From Merdimmobilis hominis (GTDB taxonomy: Bacteria > Bacillota > Clostridia > Oscillospirales > Ruminococcaceae): a stretch of 64,000 nt of DNA. Under the pieces are notes generated by a model. That model made no database searches and had not been told where the DNA came from. It was given only the letters and a program-made list of their open reading frames with translations. The stretch is from the NCBI RefSeq assembly GCF_021109255.1, contig NZ_JAJODG010000002.1; one strand, 5' to 3'. Every line of letters starts with the position of its first letter. Position 1 is the first letter of the stretch. Shown in pieces: positions 16,952 through 24,132 of the stretch. A program made the translations under genes and the position numbers.

Positions 16952-16972
16952 CGATGGTAACAATCGATTGAA
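16951..16972. promoter_or_regulatory. Second operator-like palindrome in the merR/EFR1 divergon
   Basis: ATCGATGGTAACAATCGAT (16950-16968) shares the GTAACAATCG core with the spacer palindrome. It lies over the likely promoter of the merR gene on the minus strand (TATAAA at 16944-16949 minus), suggesting autoregulation. Confidence 0.45.
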
Positions 16973-17035
16973 TCCACCCGATTATAACAGAAATTCATTT
17001 GCGCTGCAAGTTTTTGGAAGAAAGGAGATAGATTT

Positions 17036-17809
17036 ATGGTTTTCTATTTTACGGGAACTGGCAACAGCCTGTATGTGGCAAAACAACTGGAGGGGAGCCC
17101 CATCAGCATTCCACAGGTAATGCGGCAAGAGAACATGGCCTTTGCAGCAGATGCCATCGGTGTGGTTGCTCCTGTCTATGGCCACGAAGTGCCTCCTATG
17201 GTGAAGGAGTTCTTGAAAAAGGCAACTTTCCAAACAGAGTATTTCTACATGATCCTTACTTATGGAAACCGGCATGGCGGTGCCGCCGAACTGGCCCATC
17301 AGCTTTGCCGGCAATGCGGCATTCCGGTAGCCTATATCAATGTGGTGCTGATGGTAGATAATTGGCTGCCCAGTTTTGACATGGGGGAACAAATGCTGCT
17401 GGATAAACAGGTGGAGAATCAACTGGCCCATATCTTGGCGGATATAAAAATCCGCCGACATTGGATTTCTCCTGTGACCGATCGGGACCGGGCAGCCCAC
17501 CAAGAGTTCCTGGACCGCATGAGCCAGATGCCACCAGACACATGGCAACACCTATTGCGCATGACAGAAAGCTGCGTGGGTTGTGGGATTTGTGAGAAGG
17601 TGTGCCCCTCCGGCTCTATCCATATGGTGAATGGCAAGGCGGGGCATACGCCTGGACATTGTCAAACGTGTCTGGCCTGTGTCCATGCCTGCCCCCACAA
17701 AGCCATTCAGCTGACGGTCCAGGAGAAGAACCCCCAGGCCCGCTACCGCAATGAGCACATCTCTTTGGAGGAAATCATTCAGGCCAATTTCCAAGATATA
17801 TCTCATTAA
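17036..17809 (+). CDS. EFR1-family flavodoxin-ferredoxin fusion
   Basis: 257 aa. The N-terminal flavodoxin-like domain begins FYFTGTGNSLYVAKQL (FMN phosphate loop TGTGNS) and contains VVAPVYGHEVPP and LTYGNRHGGAA. The C-terminal domain has two 4Fe-4S motifs, CVGCGICEKVCP and CQTCLACVHACP (about residues 180-225). Such proteins move low-potential electrons in anaerobes; the partner is unknown. AAGGAGA precedes ATG 17036. It is under the MerR-type promoter, so expression is inducible by an unknown signal. Confidence 0.9.
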   Translation: MVFYFTGTGNSLYVAKQLEGSPISIPQVMRQENMAFAADAIGVVAPVYGHEVPPMVKEFLKKATFQTEYFYMILTYGNRHGGAAELAHQLCRQCGIPVAYINVVLMVDNWLPSFDMGEQMLLDKQVENQLAHILADIKIRRHWISPVTDRDRAAHQEFLDRMSQMPPDTWQHLLRMTESCVGCGICEKVCPSGSIHMVNGKAGHTPGHCQTCLACVHACPHKAIQLTVQEKNPQARYRNEHISLEEIIQANFQDISH

Positions 17810-17811
17810 AA

Positions 17812-17949
17812 ATGAGCCAGCTGGAATCCAAAGTGGAGACTGCTCCCCAAGTGCTGCGCCAGGTAGCGGATACCTGCAATATCATCAAGTGCAATCCCCG
17901 CGAATTGAGCAGAGATGATATTTATGAGATCCTCTGCGAATGTTTATAA
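17812..17949 (+). pseudogene. Remnant: C-terminal tail of an iron-containing alcohol dehydrogenase
   Basis: A 45-codon frame just after the EFR1 stop ends ADTCNIIKCNPRELSRDDIY plus EILCECL. This matches the conserved tail of Fe-dependent alcohol dehydrogenases (A-D-x-C...NPR-x-x-S/T-R-x-E/D-I). The other 340 or so residues, including NAD and iron sites, are absent. It looks like a deletion scar and has no ribosome site before ATG 17812. Confidence 0.6.
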
Positions 17950-17964
17950 GAGGGAGCACACAAA

Positions 17965-18176
17965 TTGAATGCCCTGCATGGCAAAATTGCCGGCCCGTTT
18001 ATGGGAATGCCATCTGTGCAGGCGATCAGTGAGGAGTATGGCCAAATTCGCGCTGCATATCAAGCGGATGTTTGTCTGTATGGTACCATAACCACAAATG
18101 CTCCGTACGCCAATGACATCATTTTGGAATACTTATCAACCCATCTAATCATCGGCGCCGAATTTCTGGGGCAGTG
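17965..18176 (+). pseudogene. Unidentified gene fragment
   Basis: From TTG 17965 (GAGGGAG upstream) a frame reads MNALHGKIAGPFMGMPSVQ and continues through an ADVCLYGTITTNAPYANDII stretch with protein-like composition. At about 18176 it runs into the antisense of the next gene and stops at 18222, so the C-terminus is artificial. No family recognised. Together with the alcohol dehydrogenase scar it marks a rearranged patch. Confidence 0.35.
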
Positions 18177-18464
18177 CTATTCCCCATCCAGCCCATACAC
18201 CTTTAAAAGGCCCAGGAAGTAGCTGTTGGTCAGCTTTTTCCCCAACAGCTCGTTAAATTTGTGGGATTTTGCCTTCCCTGCCCTGCGCAGGGTTTCCAGC
18301 TCCCCGGAGAGCTGCACCTGCTGGGCTGCCAGCATTTCACACAGTTCTTCCAGTTTGGCCAGCTTCTCCACCGCTGGGCCGGTATATCCGCCTTCCACAG
18401 CTTGTACCGCTCCCTCATCCACCCATGGGAGATCCCCTTCCAGGCGTTTGGTCATCCGCTCCAT
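18177..18464 (-). CDS. Hypothetical coiled-coil protein
   Basis: 95 aa from ATG 18464 (GGAG 5 nt upstream; an upstream TTG at 18485 overlaps that site). The middle, AVEKLAKLEELCEMLAAQQV and on through LSGELETLRRA, is helical with heptad-like leucines; the end is basic (KSHKFNELLGKKLTNSYFLG). Its lack of a known domain and short length recall small phage or accessory proteins. Its 3' end marks the edge of the rearranged patch. Confidence 0.55.
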   Translation of the reverse strand: MERMTKRLEGDLPWVDEGAVQAVEGGYTGPAVEKLAKLEELCEMLAAQQVQLSGELETLRRAGKAKSHKFNELLGKKLTNSYFLGLLKVYGLDGE

Positions 18465-18553
18465 GTTCACTCCATCCTTTCTCAATTAACACCTATATTC
18501 GGCAGGGTTGTGCGGGGACGGCAGTTCCAATGGCACCAGCCATCCCCTGTTTC

Positions 18554-18592
18554 GCAAAAAAAGAGCCGCATATAAGGCGGCTCTTTTTATTA
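18554..18592 (-). terminator. Terminator of spoIIR
   Basis: AAAGAGCCGC pairs with GCGGCTCTTT; A run at 18556-18562 becomes the minus-strand T run. Confidence 0.8.
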
Positions 18593-18673
18593 TACCACAT
18601 TGTAAGGGCGGAATGTCCGGGAAAGATCCCCCGGCATCCTCTGCTTTTTCGAATTTGTGCACCCGCCCGGAGG

Positions 18674-19258
18674 TTACCGGTTCTTTTGCAGGGATTCCCA
18701 CCACTCCACTAAGGCAAAGCGGGGTTCATAGGTGGGGGTTCCAAGGCTGTAGATCTCCTCCTCCAACGGGGTCTCCTGCCGCGGCTGCGCCGCGGGGACG
18801 CACAGGGGCGGGAACATGACGCACCACCAGTTCTTTCCCTTCCCTTCGCCGATTTCCAGCCGGATGGCCTCATATTCCCCGGCGGGCAGGGCAAACCCGG
18901 TATAGCTTCGGGTGGTGAAGTACATCCGGGTCAAGCTTGCCTTTACCGGGTACGAATACCCCCGGGCGGCGATTTCCTTCCGGGCGGTCTCCTCCATCTG
19001 GGGGAGCAGTTCCTCGGCCAGGGCGCGGGCTTCCGCCTGGGTCATGGGGCGGGAGAATTCCTTCCCCCATTGGGTGAGGACCGCATCCCGCACCGCCAAT
19101 TTCAGCTGCTGGTCCTCTGCCGAATCAGAATTGGCCAAAATGTGCAGCCGCAGCGTCTCCTGCCGGATCTCCTGGCACTCCCCGGCAAAAGCGGTCATCC
19201 CGCTCAGCAGCACCGAAAGCACCAAACCGATGGCCATCGCCCATTCCCAACGTTTCAT
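18674..19258 (-). CDS. spoIIR: Stage II sporulation protein R
   Basis: 194 aa secreted signalling protein made in the forespore that triggers SpoIIGA processing of pro-sigma-E in the mother cell. The N-terminal signal peptide (MAIGLVLSVLLSGMTAFA) is followed by LRLHILANSDSAEDQQLKL and the hallmark KNWWCVMFPPLC. AGGAAGG lies 11 nt before ATG 19258. It follows ispE, but a strong hairpin separates the two, consistent with separate forespore expression. Confidence 0.95.
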   Translation of the reverse strand: MKRWEWAMAIGLVLSVLLSGMTAFAGECQEIRQETLRLHILANSDSAEDQQLKLAVRDAVLTQWGKEFSRPMTQAEARALAEELLPQMEETARKEIAARGYSYPVKASLTRMYFTTRSYTGFALPAGEYEAIRLEIGEGKGKNWWCVMFPPLCVPAAQPRQETPLEEEIYSLGTPTYEPRFALVEWWESLQKNR

Positions 19259-19313
19259 AAAAAGTCCCGCCTTCCTGTCAATTGTTTCCAGTGACAGTAT
19301 GGGCGGGATTTTG
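19259..19313 (-). terminator. Terminator between ispE and spoIIR
   Basis: TCCCGCC...CTGTCA pairs with TGACAG...GGCGGGA; on the minus strand the T run abuts the spoIIR start codon. Confidence 0.7.
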
Positions 19314-19321
19314 CACTCTAT

Positions 19322-20209
19322 TCATTGGCCATCCAATTGCACCAAGTGCGCCCCTTGGGCGCAGGGCCGGGCCACAAACACCCCTTGGCAGAGGGGGGCT
19401 AACCATTCCCGGGCAGATTGGGCGGCGGATTCCTCTTCGAACAGCCCCACCACCGCCGATCCGGAACCGGTCATCACCGCACCCAGCGCCCCCTGCTCCA
19501 AAAGGAGCCGCTTCAGTTCCGAGATGATGGGCAAACCTGCGGCGGGTTCCAAGACATTGTACAGGTGCTTGGCGATTTTGGGGAGCTTGCGGGACCAGAT
19601 AGCCATTTCCATCCGCTGGGTGTCGGGGTGGCGGGGGATGCCCAACTCATCTGCCCGGCGGAAAGCCGCGGCGGTGGAGACCCCTTCCCAGGGTTTTGCG
19701 ATGACCAAAAAGCAGTCGGGCAGCGCCGGGAGAATCCGAAATTCCTCCCCAATTCCCCGGGCGATGACCACCCCGCCCCGCAGGCAGAAGGGCACGTCCG
19801 CTCCCAAGGGGAGTGCCATCGCCTCCAGTTCCTCCAAGGGGAGCCCAGTGCCACACAGGGCGTTGAGAGCCACCAGAACTGCGGCCGCGTCGGCGCTCCC
19901 CCCGGCGAGGCCCGCCTCCATAGGGATCCGTTTTTCGATGGCGATATCCGTCCCCTGTGCCGGCAACCCTGTCCTCTGGTAAAAAATCCGGGCCGCCCGC
20001 ACCGCCAAATTTCCCTCGTCCAAGGGGACCATCTGGTCGTCGCACTCTACCCGGATTCCCCTCCCGGAATGGAGGGTCACCGTCACCCGGTCGCAGAGAT
20101 CCGCCGCCAGGAGGATCATCTCCATCTCATGGTAACCGTCCGACCGCCGCCTGGTGATATCCAGGGTCAGATTCACCTTGCAAGGGGCCAAAACCACCGC
20201 TTGTTTCAT
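19322..20209 (-). CDS. ispE: 4-diphosphocytidyl-2-C-methyl-D-erythritol kinase
   Basis: 295 aa GHMP kinase of the MEP isoprenoid pathway. APCKVNLTLDI with DGYHEM at the N-terminus, the ATP loop PMEAGLAGGSADAAA (about residues 95-109), and VMTGSGSAVVGLF near the C-terminus are diagnostic. ATG 20209 has GGAG at 7 nt; the GTG one codon earlier has GGAG only 4 nt away. Followed by spoIIR and preceded by the DUF1508 gene. Confidence 0.95.
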   Translation of the reverse strand: MKQAVVLAPCKVNLTLDITRRRSDGYHEMEMILLAADLCDRVTVTLHSGRGIRVECDDQMVPLDEGNLAVRAARIFYQRTGLPAQGTDIAIEKRIPMEAGLAGGSADAAAVLVALNALCGTGLPLEELEAMALPLGADVPFCLRGGVVIARGIGEEFRILPALPDCFLVIAKPWEGVSTAAAFRRADELGIPRHPDTQRMEMAIWSRKLPKIAKHLYNVLEPAAGLPIISELKRLLLEQGALGAVMTGSGSAVVGLFEEESAAQSAREWLAPLCQGVFVARPCAQGAHLVQLDGQ

Positions 20210-20256
20210 CACTTTTCTCCCCCCATACCCATATTCTATTCCACCCAGGCAGACTG

Positions 20257-20637
20257 TTACCGCTCCACCTGGATCAGCACTGCCTCTGGGGCGTTGCGGC
20301 CGATGCTGCGGATGCCGCCCAAGCAGCTCACCTTGGTTTTATACCCCTCGCTCACCGCGATGATCTCCCCGCCCACAGCTTTAAGGCGGAAACGGTATTC
20401 CCCCGCCCTATCCCGGTAGACTTCAAACTTGGGGTTCGCCTTTGCCTCATACCCCTGGGCGGTTTGGTCCTCCACCTCCGCCAAAGCGTTTTTCCGCACA
20501 CTTTCCACCCCTGTTTTACAGTTCTCCAGGGATTTGTAGTTTTCGCTGGTGGCGATTACCTGTCCGTTGGTGGCTAGAAGGTTAAACCGGTAAGCGCCGG
20601 ATACCGTCTTCTTGAGGATAAATTTTCCACTTGCCAA
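20257..20637 (-). CDS. YegP-like protein with two DUF1508 repeats
   Basis: 126 aa made of two tandem units: GKFILKKTVSGAYRFNLLAT with GQVIATSENYKSLENCKTG, and PKFEVYRDRAGEYRFRLKAV with GEIIAVSEGYKTKVSCLGG. This is the DUF1508/YegP beta-hairpin repeat, a small cytosolic protein of unknown role. Located between tmcAL and ispE. Confidence 0.88.
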   Translation of the reverse strand: MASGKFILKKTVSGAYRFNLLATNGQVIATSENYKSLENCKTGVESVRKNALAEVEDQTAQGYEAKANPKFEVYRDRAGEYRFRLKAVGGEIIAVSEGYKTKVSCLGGIRSIGRNAPEAVLIQVER

Positions 20638-20729
20638 TTTTTTCTCCCCCTCAACCTGGAAAATGCCGCTTTACCCTGTATTATACCGGGCAAAAACCAA
20701 ATGCACAAGGTCTTTTCTGAGGGGGGGAC

Positions 20730-21932
20730 TCAATCCTTTGCCTTTGTCAGGATCACCGGTTTGTGGGTGTACTCCCAGCCGCAGGGACGGGGGGACTGCA
20801 ACCCAAGGGCGTATTGATCCCCGGCCTTTGCCTCCAAGGCGGCAAACCGGGCAGCTGCATCCCCCAGCTGTTCCAACCGCGCCAGGGAGTGGGAGATGGG
20901 CAGCCGGGCAGTTTTCGCCGCCTTTGCCAAGATCTCCCGGCCCCGCCCATTAAAGCCCAGCACCCGCAGGTAGGGCGGAGGCAGGCGGCACAAATCCCCT
21001 TCCACCCCCAAAAAGGCGGCCAAGGCCAGCCTTCGCATCCGGGCGTGGGAATACCGCTTGGCCTTACAGAGGCTGTAGAACTCCGATAAATTCCCCGCCT
21101 GGCGGGAGGCGGCGTAGAGCCGGTTTTCCAGCCCCTCTGAGAGGTCGGGCCCCTGGGCAAACGCCTCTATGGAGAGGGCCCGCAGGCCGGAAAGCTCCAT
21201 CCACTGCCACCGTTCCCGGTCCAGAACCCGGCCCTCCGCCCTGGCCTGTTTATATACCCCGTGGACTTGCTGGGGGAGGTAGGGCAGAACCGCCTCCAGA
21301 CCATCCTCCCACCGGGCCCGCAGGAAAGAGGCGCTGGCAAAGCCGTCCTCCCCGATTCCACCATCGTGGCCGGCCCCCTTTCGGGCCACCGCCACCGGCC
21401 GGATGGGGGAGCCCAGCCGCCCCAGCTGGCGCAGGTACTCCACTGCCAGGATGTCGTTGGGCCGGCGAAGGGCGTCCCCGGCTTCTCCCCAGCGCTCCCG
21501 AACCGCCTCTTCCCGGGCAGCGGCAAAGGAAATCCCCCCCGCCATCCTCTCCCGGACCGCTTCATAGACCTCCGGGTCCTCTACCGCCCGGGCCGCCCTT
21601 TGCAGGACGGGGAGATCCCCTGACTCGCATCCGAACCCCAACAGATCCACACAGCCCAGCCCCTCCAGGAGGGAGACCGCCCCAAAGGCAAACCGTTCCG
21701 CCGTGGCCGCCCCATAGGGAAGAGGAAGTTCTAAAATTAAATCCGCCCCACAGAGGAGGGCTGCCTCTGCCCGGGTCCATTTATCCAGGAGGGCCGGTTC
21801 CCCCCGCTGGACAAAATTGCCGCTCATCACCACCGCGATGTGGGTTGCCCCAGCCCGGCGCAGCTCCATCAGCTGGTAGGCGTGGCCGTTGTGGAACGGG
21901 TTGTACTCCGCCACCACCCCGCCGATCCTCAT
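20730..21932 (-). CDS. tmcAL: tRNA(Met) cytidine acetate ligase
   Basis: 400 aa. It acetylates the wobble cytidine of elongator tRNA-Met using acetate and ATP. The nucleotidyltransferase N-terminus VAEYNPFHNGHAYQL carries the HNGH motif (about 14-18), followed by VMSGNFVQRGEPALLDKW; RYSHARMRRLALAAFLG lies in the C-terminal half. GAAGGAGGGGA precedes ATG 21932. It diverges from ackA, whose product makes the acetate that this enzyme uses. Confidence 0.92.
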   Translation of the reverse strand: MRIGGVVAEYNPFHNGHAYQLMELRRAGATHIAVVMSGNFVQRGEPALLDKWTRAEAALLCGADLILELPLPYGAATAERFAFGAVSLLEGLGCVDLLGFGCESGDLPVLQRAARAVEDPEVYEAVRERMAGGISFAAAREEAVRERWGEAGDALRRPNDILAVEYLRQLGRLGSPIRPVAVARKGAGHDGGIGEDGFASASFLRARWEDGLEAVLPYLPQQVHGVYKQARAEGRVLDRERWQWMELSGLRALSIEAFAQGPDLSEGLENRLYAASRQAGNLSEFYSLCKAKRYSHARMRRLALAAFLGVEGDLCRLPPPYLRVLGFNGRGREILAKAAKTARLPISHSLARLEQLGDAAARFAALEAKAGDQYALGLQSPRPCGWEYTHKPVILTKAKD

Positions 21933-21963
21933 GAAACTCCCCTCCTTCTCTCCCCCGCCTGTG

Positions 21964-22001
21964 CAGCCCCCTCGGAGCCGAGGGGAATCGGGGCTTTTTT
22001 C
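21964..22001. terminator. Strong hairpin in the tmcAL-ackA intergenic region
   Basis: CAGCCCCCTCGGAGCCGAGG and AATCGGGGCTTTTTT form a two-part stem with T run on the plus strand at 21995-22000; on the minus strand it lies in the tmcAL leader. It may insulate the divergent promoters or attenuate tmcAL. Confidence 0.5.
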
Positions 22002-22021
22002 GCCCTGCTAAGGGGAAACGC

Positions 22022-22050
22022 TTGAATTTTTCCCAGTATTGTAATAATAT
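22022..22050 (+). promoter_or_regulatory. Promoter of ackA
   Basis: TTGAAT (22022-22027), 17-nt spacer, TAATAT (22045-22050). Confidence 0.6.
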
Positions 22051-22139
22051 AGAATAGTATCCTATGGTGTCAAGCCAGGGACCGGATTCCCCTTCCGGGG
22101 ACCCCGCCATTGTAAAAAATAGTAGGAGGATTTCACCCG

Positions 22140-23342
22140 ATGAAAGTATTGGTTATCAACGCAGGCAGTTCTTCCCTGAAATACCAGCTGATGGACATGT
22201 CCGACGAGTCTGTCCTGGCCAAGGGCCTCTGTGAGAGAATCGGCATCGACGGCCGCATTATCCACAAACTGCCCGATGGAAGAAAAGTTGAGCTGGACTG
22301 CAACTTCCCCACCCACACCGAGGCTTTTGAAAAACTGACTGAACTGCTCACCACCGGCGAGTATAAAGTGGTAGACAGCCTGAAAGAGATCGACGCAGTT
22401 GGCCACCGCATGGTTCACGGCGGCGAAAAATTCACCAAGTCCGAGCCCATCACCGATGAGCTGCTGGCCGCTTACGACGCCCTTTCCGACCTGGCCCCCC
22501 TGCACAACCCCGCCGGCGTCAAGGCGGTCAAAGCCTGCCAGTCTGTCTTTGGCAAGGATGTTCCCATGGTCGGCGTGTTCGACACCGCCTTCCATCAGAC
22601 CATGCCCGCAAAAGCCTACACCTATCCCGTCCCCTACGAGTACTACGAGAAATACGGCGTGCGCCGTTACGGCTTCCACGGCACCAGCCACCGCTATGTG
22701 TCCGCCCGCCTGGCTGAGCTGATGGGCAAGGACATCAAAGACCTGAAGATCATCACCTGCCACCTGGGCAACGGCTCCTCCATCACCGCGGTGGACGGCG
22801 GCAAGTCTGTGGACACCACCATGGGCTTCACCCCCCTGGACGGCCTGATCATGGGCACCCGTTCCGGCTCTGTGGACCCCTCCATCCTCAACTACATCTG
22901 TGAGAAAGAGGGCAAATCCATTAAGGATGTCACCAACATGCTCAACAAGAAGTCCGGTATGGAAGGTGTTTCCGGCGTTTCCAGCGATATGCGTGAGGTC
23001 ATCGCCGCCGCTGAGCAGGGCAACGAGAGAGCCCAGCTGACCGTGGACATTCTGGCTTACCAGATCAAGAAATACATCGGCGGCTTTGCTGCTGCTATGG
23101 GCGGCCTGGACGCCATCCTCTTCACCGGCGGCATCGGCGAGAACGACGCTTCCCTGCGGTACAATGTCTGCTCCAACATGGAGTTCCTGGGCATCAAGGT
23201 CTGCAAAGACTGCTGCGAGAAGGCTTCCCGCAAGGAGATGAAATTCTCCACCGACGATTCCAAGGTCGAGTGCTGGGTTGTTCCCACCGACGAGGAACTG
23301 CTCATTGCCCGCGACACCCGGGACATCGTTTCCGCTCTGTAA
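22140..23342 (+). CDS. ackA: Acetate kinase
   Basis: 400 aa. Acetyl phosphate + ADP to acetate + ATP, the energy-yielding last step of acetate fermentation. MKVLVINAGSSSLKYQL at the start, VGHRMVHGGEKFTKS, FDTAFHQTMP, RYGFHGTSHRYVS, CHLGNGSSITAV, MGTRSGSVDP and FTGGIGEN are all present; length is typical. AGTAGGAGG precedes ATG 22140. Pta is not adjacent. Codon use is strongly biased towards C-ending codons, as expected of a highly expressed gene. Confidence 0.98.
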   Translation: MKVLVINAGSSSLKYQLMDMSDESVLAKGLCERIGIDGRIIHKLPDGRKVELDCNFPTHTEAFEKLTELLTTGEYKVVDSLKEIDAVGHRMVHGGEKFTKSEPITDELLAAYDALSDLAPLHNPAGVKAVKACQSVFGKDVPMVGVFDTAFHQTMPAKAYTYPVPYEYYEKYGVRRYGFHGTSHRYVSARLAELMGKDIKDLKIITCHLGNGSSITAVDGGKSVDTTMGFTPLDGLIMGTRSGSVDPSILNYICEKEGKSIKDVTNMLNKKSGMEGVSGVSSDMREVIAAAEQGNERAQLTVDILAYQIKKYIGGFAAAMGGLDAILFTGGIGENDASLRYNVCSNMEFLGIKVCKDCCEKASRKEMKFSTDDSKVECWVVPTDEELLIARDTRDIVSAL

Positions 23343-23384
23343 ATTTTCCATTGGACCATTGCCCCCGCATCACAGGGGTAGTAT

Positions 23385-23415
23385 AAGGGGGGCGCTTTTG
23401 CGCCTCCCTTTTGTT
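23385..23415 (+). terminator. Terminator of ackA
   Basis: AAGGGGGGCGC pairs with GCGCCTCCCTTTT across a TTTT loop. Confidence 0.8.
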
Positions 23416-23463
23416 TTGCGGCAGCTGGTCTTTTCCAGCCCGTAGGTAAAGGAGGCAACTGCC

Positions 23464-24027
23464 ATGAAAAAGTTCATCTCTGCACTGCTGGCCCTCGCCG
23501 CAACCCTCGCCTTATCCTCCTGCGGCGGTTCTCCCGCTAAAATGGAGGTCTCCCCCGCATCCTTCTCCCAGGAAACCCGGGATGTGCTGACAATTCTAGA
23601 CGATGAGATCGCCTTCTTCGACTACGTGGTGGAGGAGCCCATCCAGTCGGTTTCCTATGACCTGTGGTTTTATGAGGAGGGCCAGTGGCGGAGCGCCGGC
23701 AAGGTCTACGGCGACGCCTCCCCTGGCAGCCACCGGATCGCCGTCCGGGTCAACGATTCCACCTGCGACCTCTACGAGATCACAAAGAGCGGCCACACCA
23801 AATCCAGCTTTCCCAACGAGGCCGACTTCAGCGCCGCGACCATGACTGGGCAATCCCGCCTATCGAATCCCACCCCCATTGCAGCGGGGAAGGAGATCCC
23901 CCTGTGGCTGCGCCTTGGCACTGATCAAAACGGCCTGTCGGTGGTACTCTCGGAAAACTTCCGGGAGGTGGACTGCAACGCCGGCCTGGCAGTGACCGTC
24001 ACCTTCTCGGAGGAAGCGGCGGACTAA
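23464..24027 (+). CDS. Hypothetical lipoprotein
   Basis: 187 aa. Signal peptide MKKFISALLALAATLALSSC with lipobox LSSC (Cys 20), so it is probably anchored on the outer face of the membrane. The mature part is a Tyr/Trp-containing beta-rich domain (SVSYDLWFYEEGQWRSAG, RIAVRVNDSTCDLYEI) without a family I can name. AAAGGAGG precedes ATG 23464. Lies between ackA and the serine dehydratase gene. Confidence 0.75.
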   Translation: MKKFISALLALAATLALSSCGGSPAKMEVSPASFSQETRDVLTILDDEIAFFDYVVEEPIQSVSYDLWFYEEGQWRSAGKVYGDASPGSHRIAVRVNDSTCDLYEITKSGHTKSSFPNEADFSAATMTGQSRLSNPTPIAAGKEIPLWLRLGTDQNGLSVVLSENFREVDCNAGLAVTVTFSEEAAD

Positions 24028-24132
24028 ACCGGCAATTCTACCCAAAATCCCCTTTGGGCGGGTACATCCACCGCGGAATCCCTTTTCCGTTGCCGCTGAA
24101 GAACTTTATCATAACAAAAGGAGTTGACCCCT

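Noticed and set aside
19418..20419. 333-codon plus-strand frame opposite ispE
   Set aside because: Antisense shadow of ispE and the DUF1508 gene, with no ribosome site or recognisable domain.
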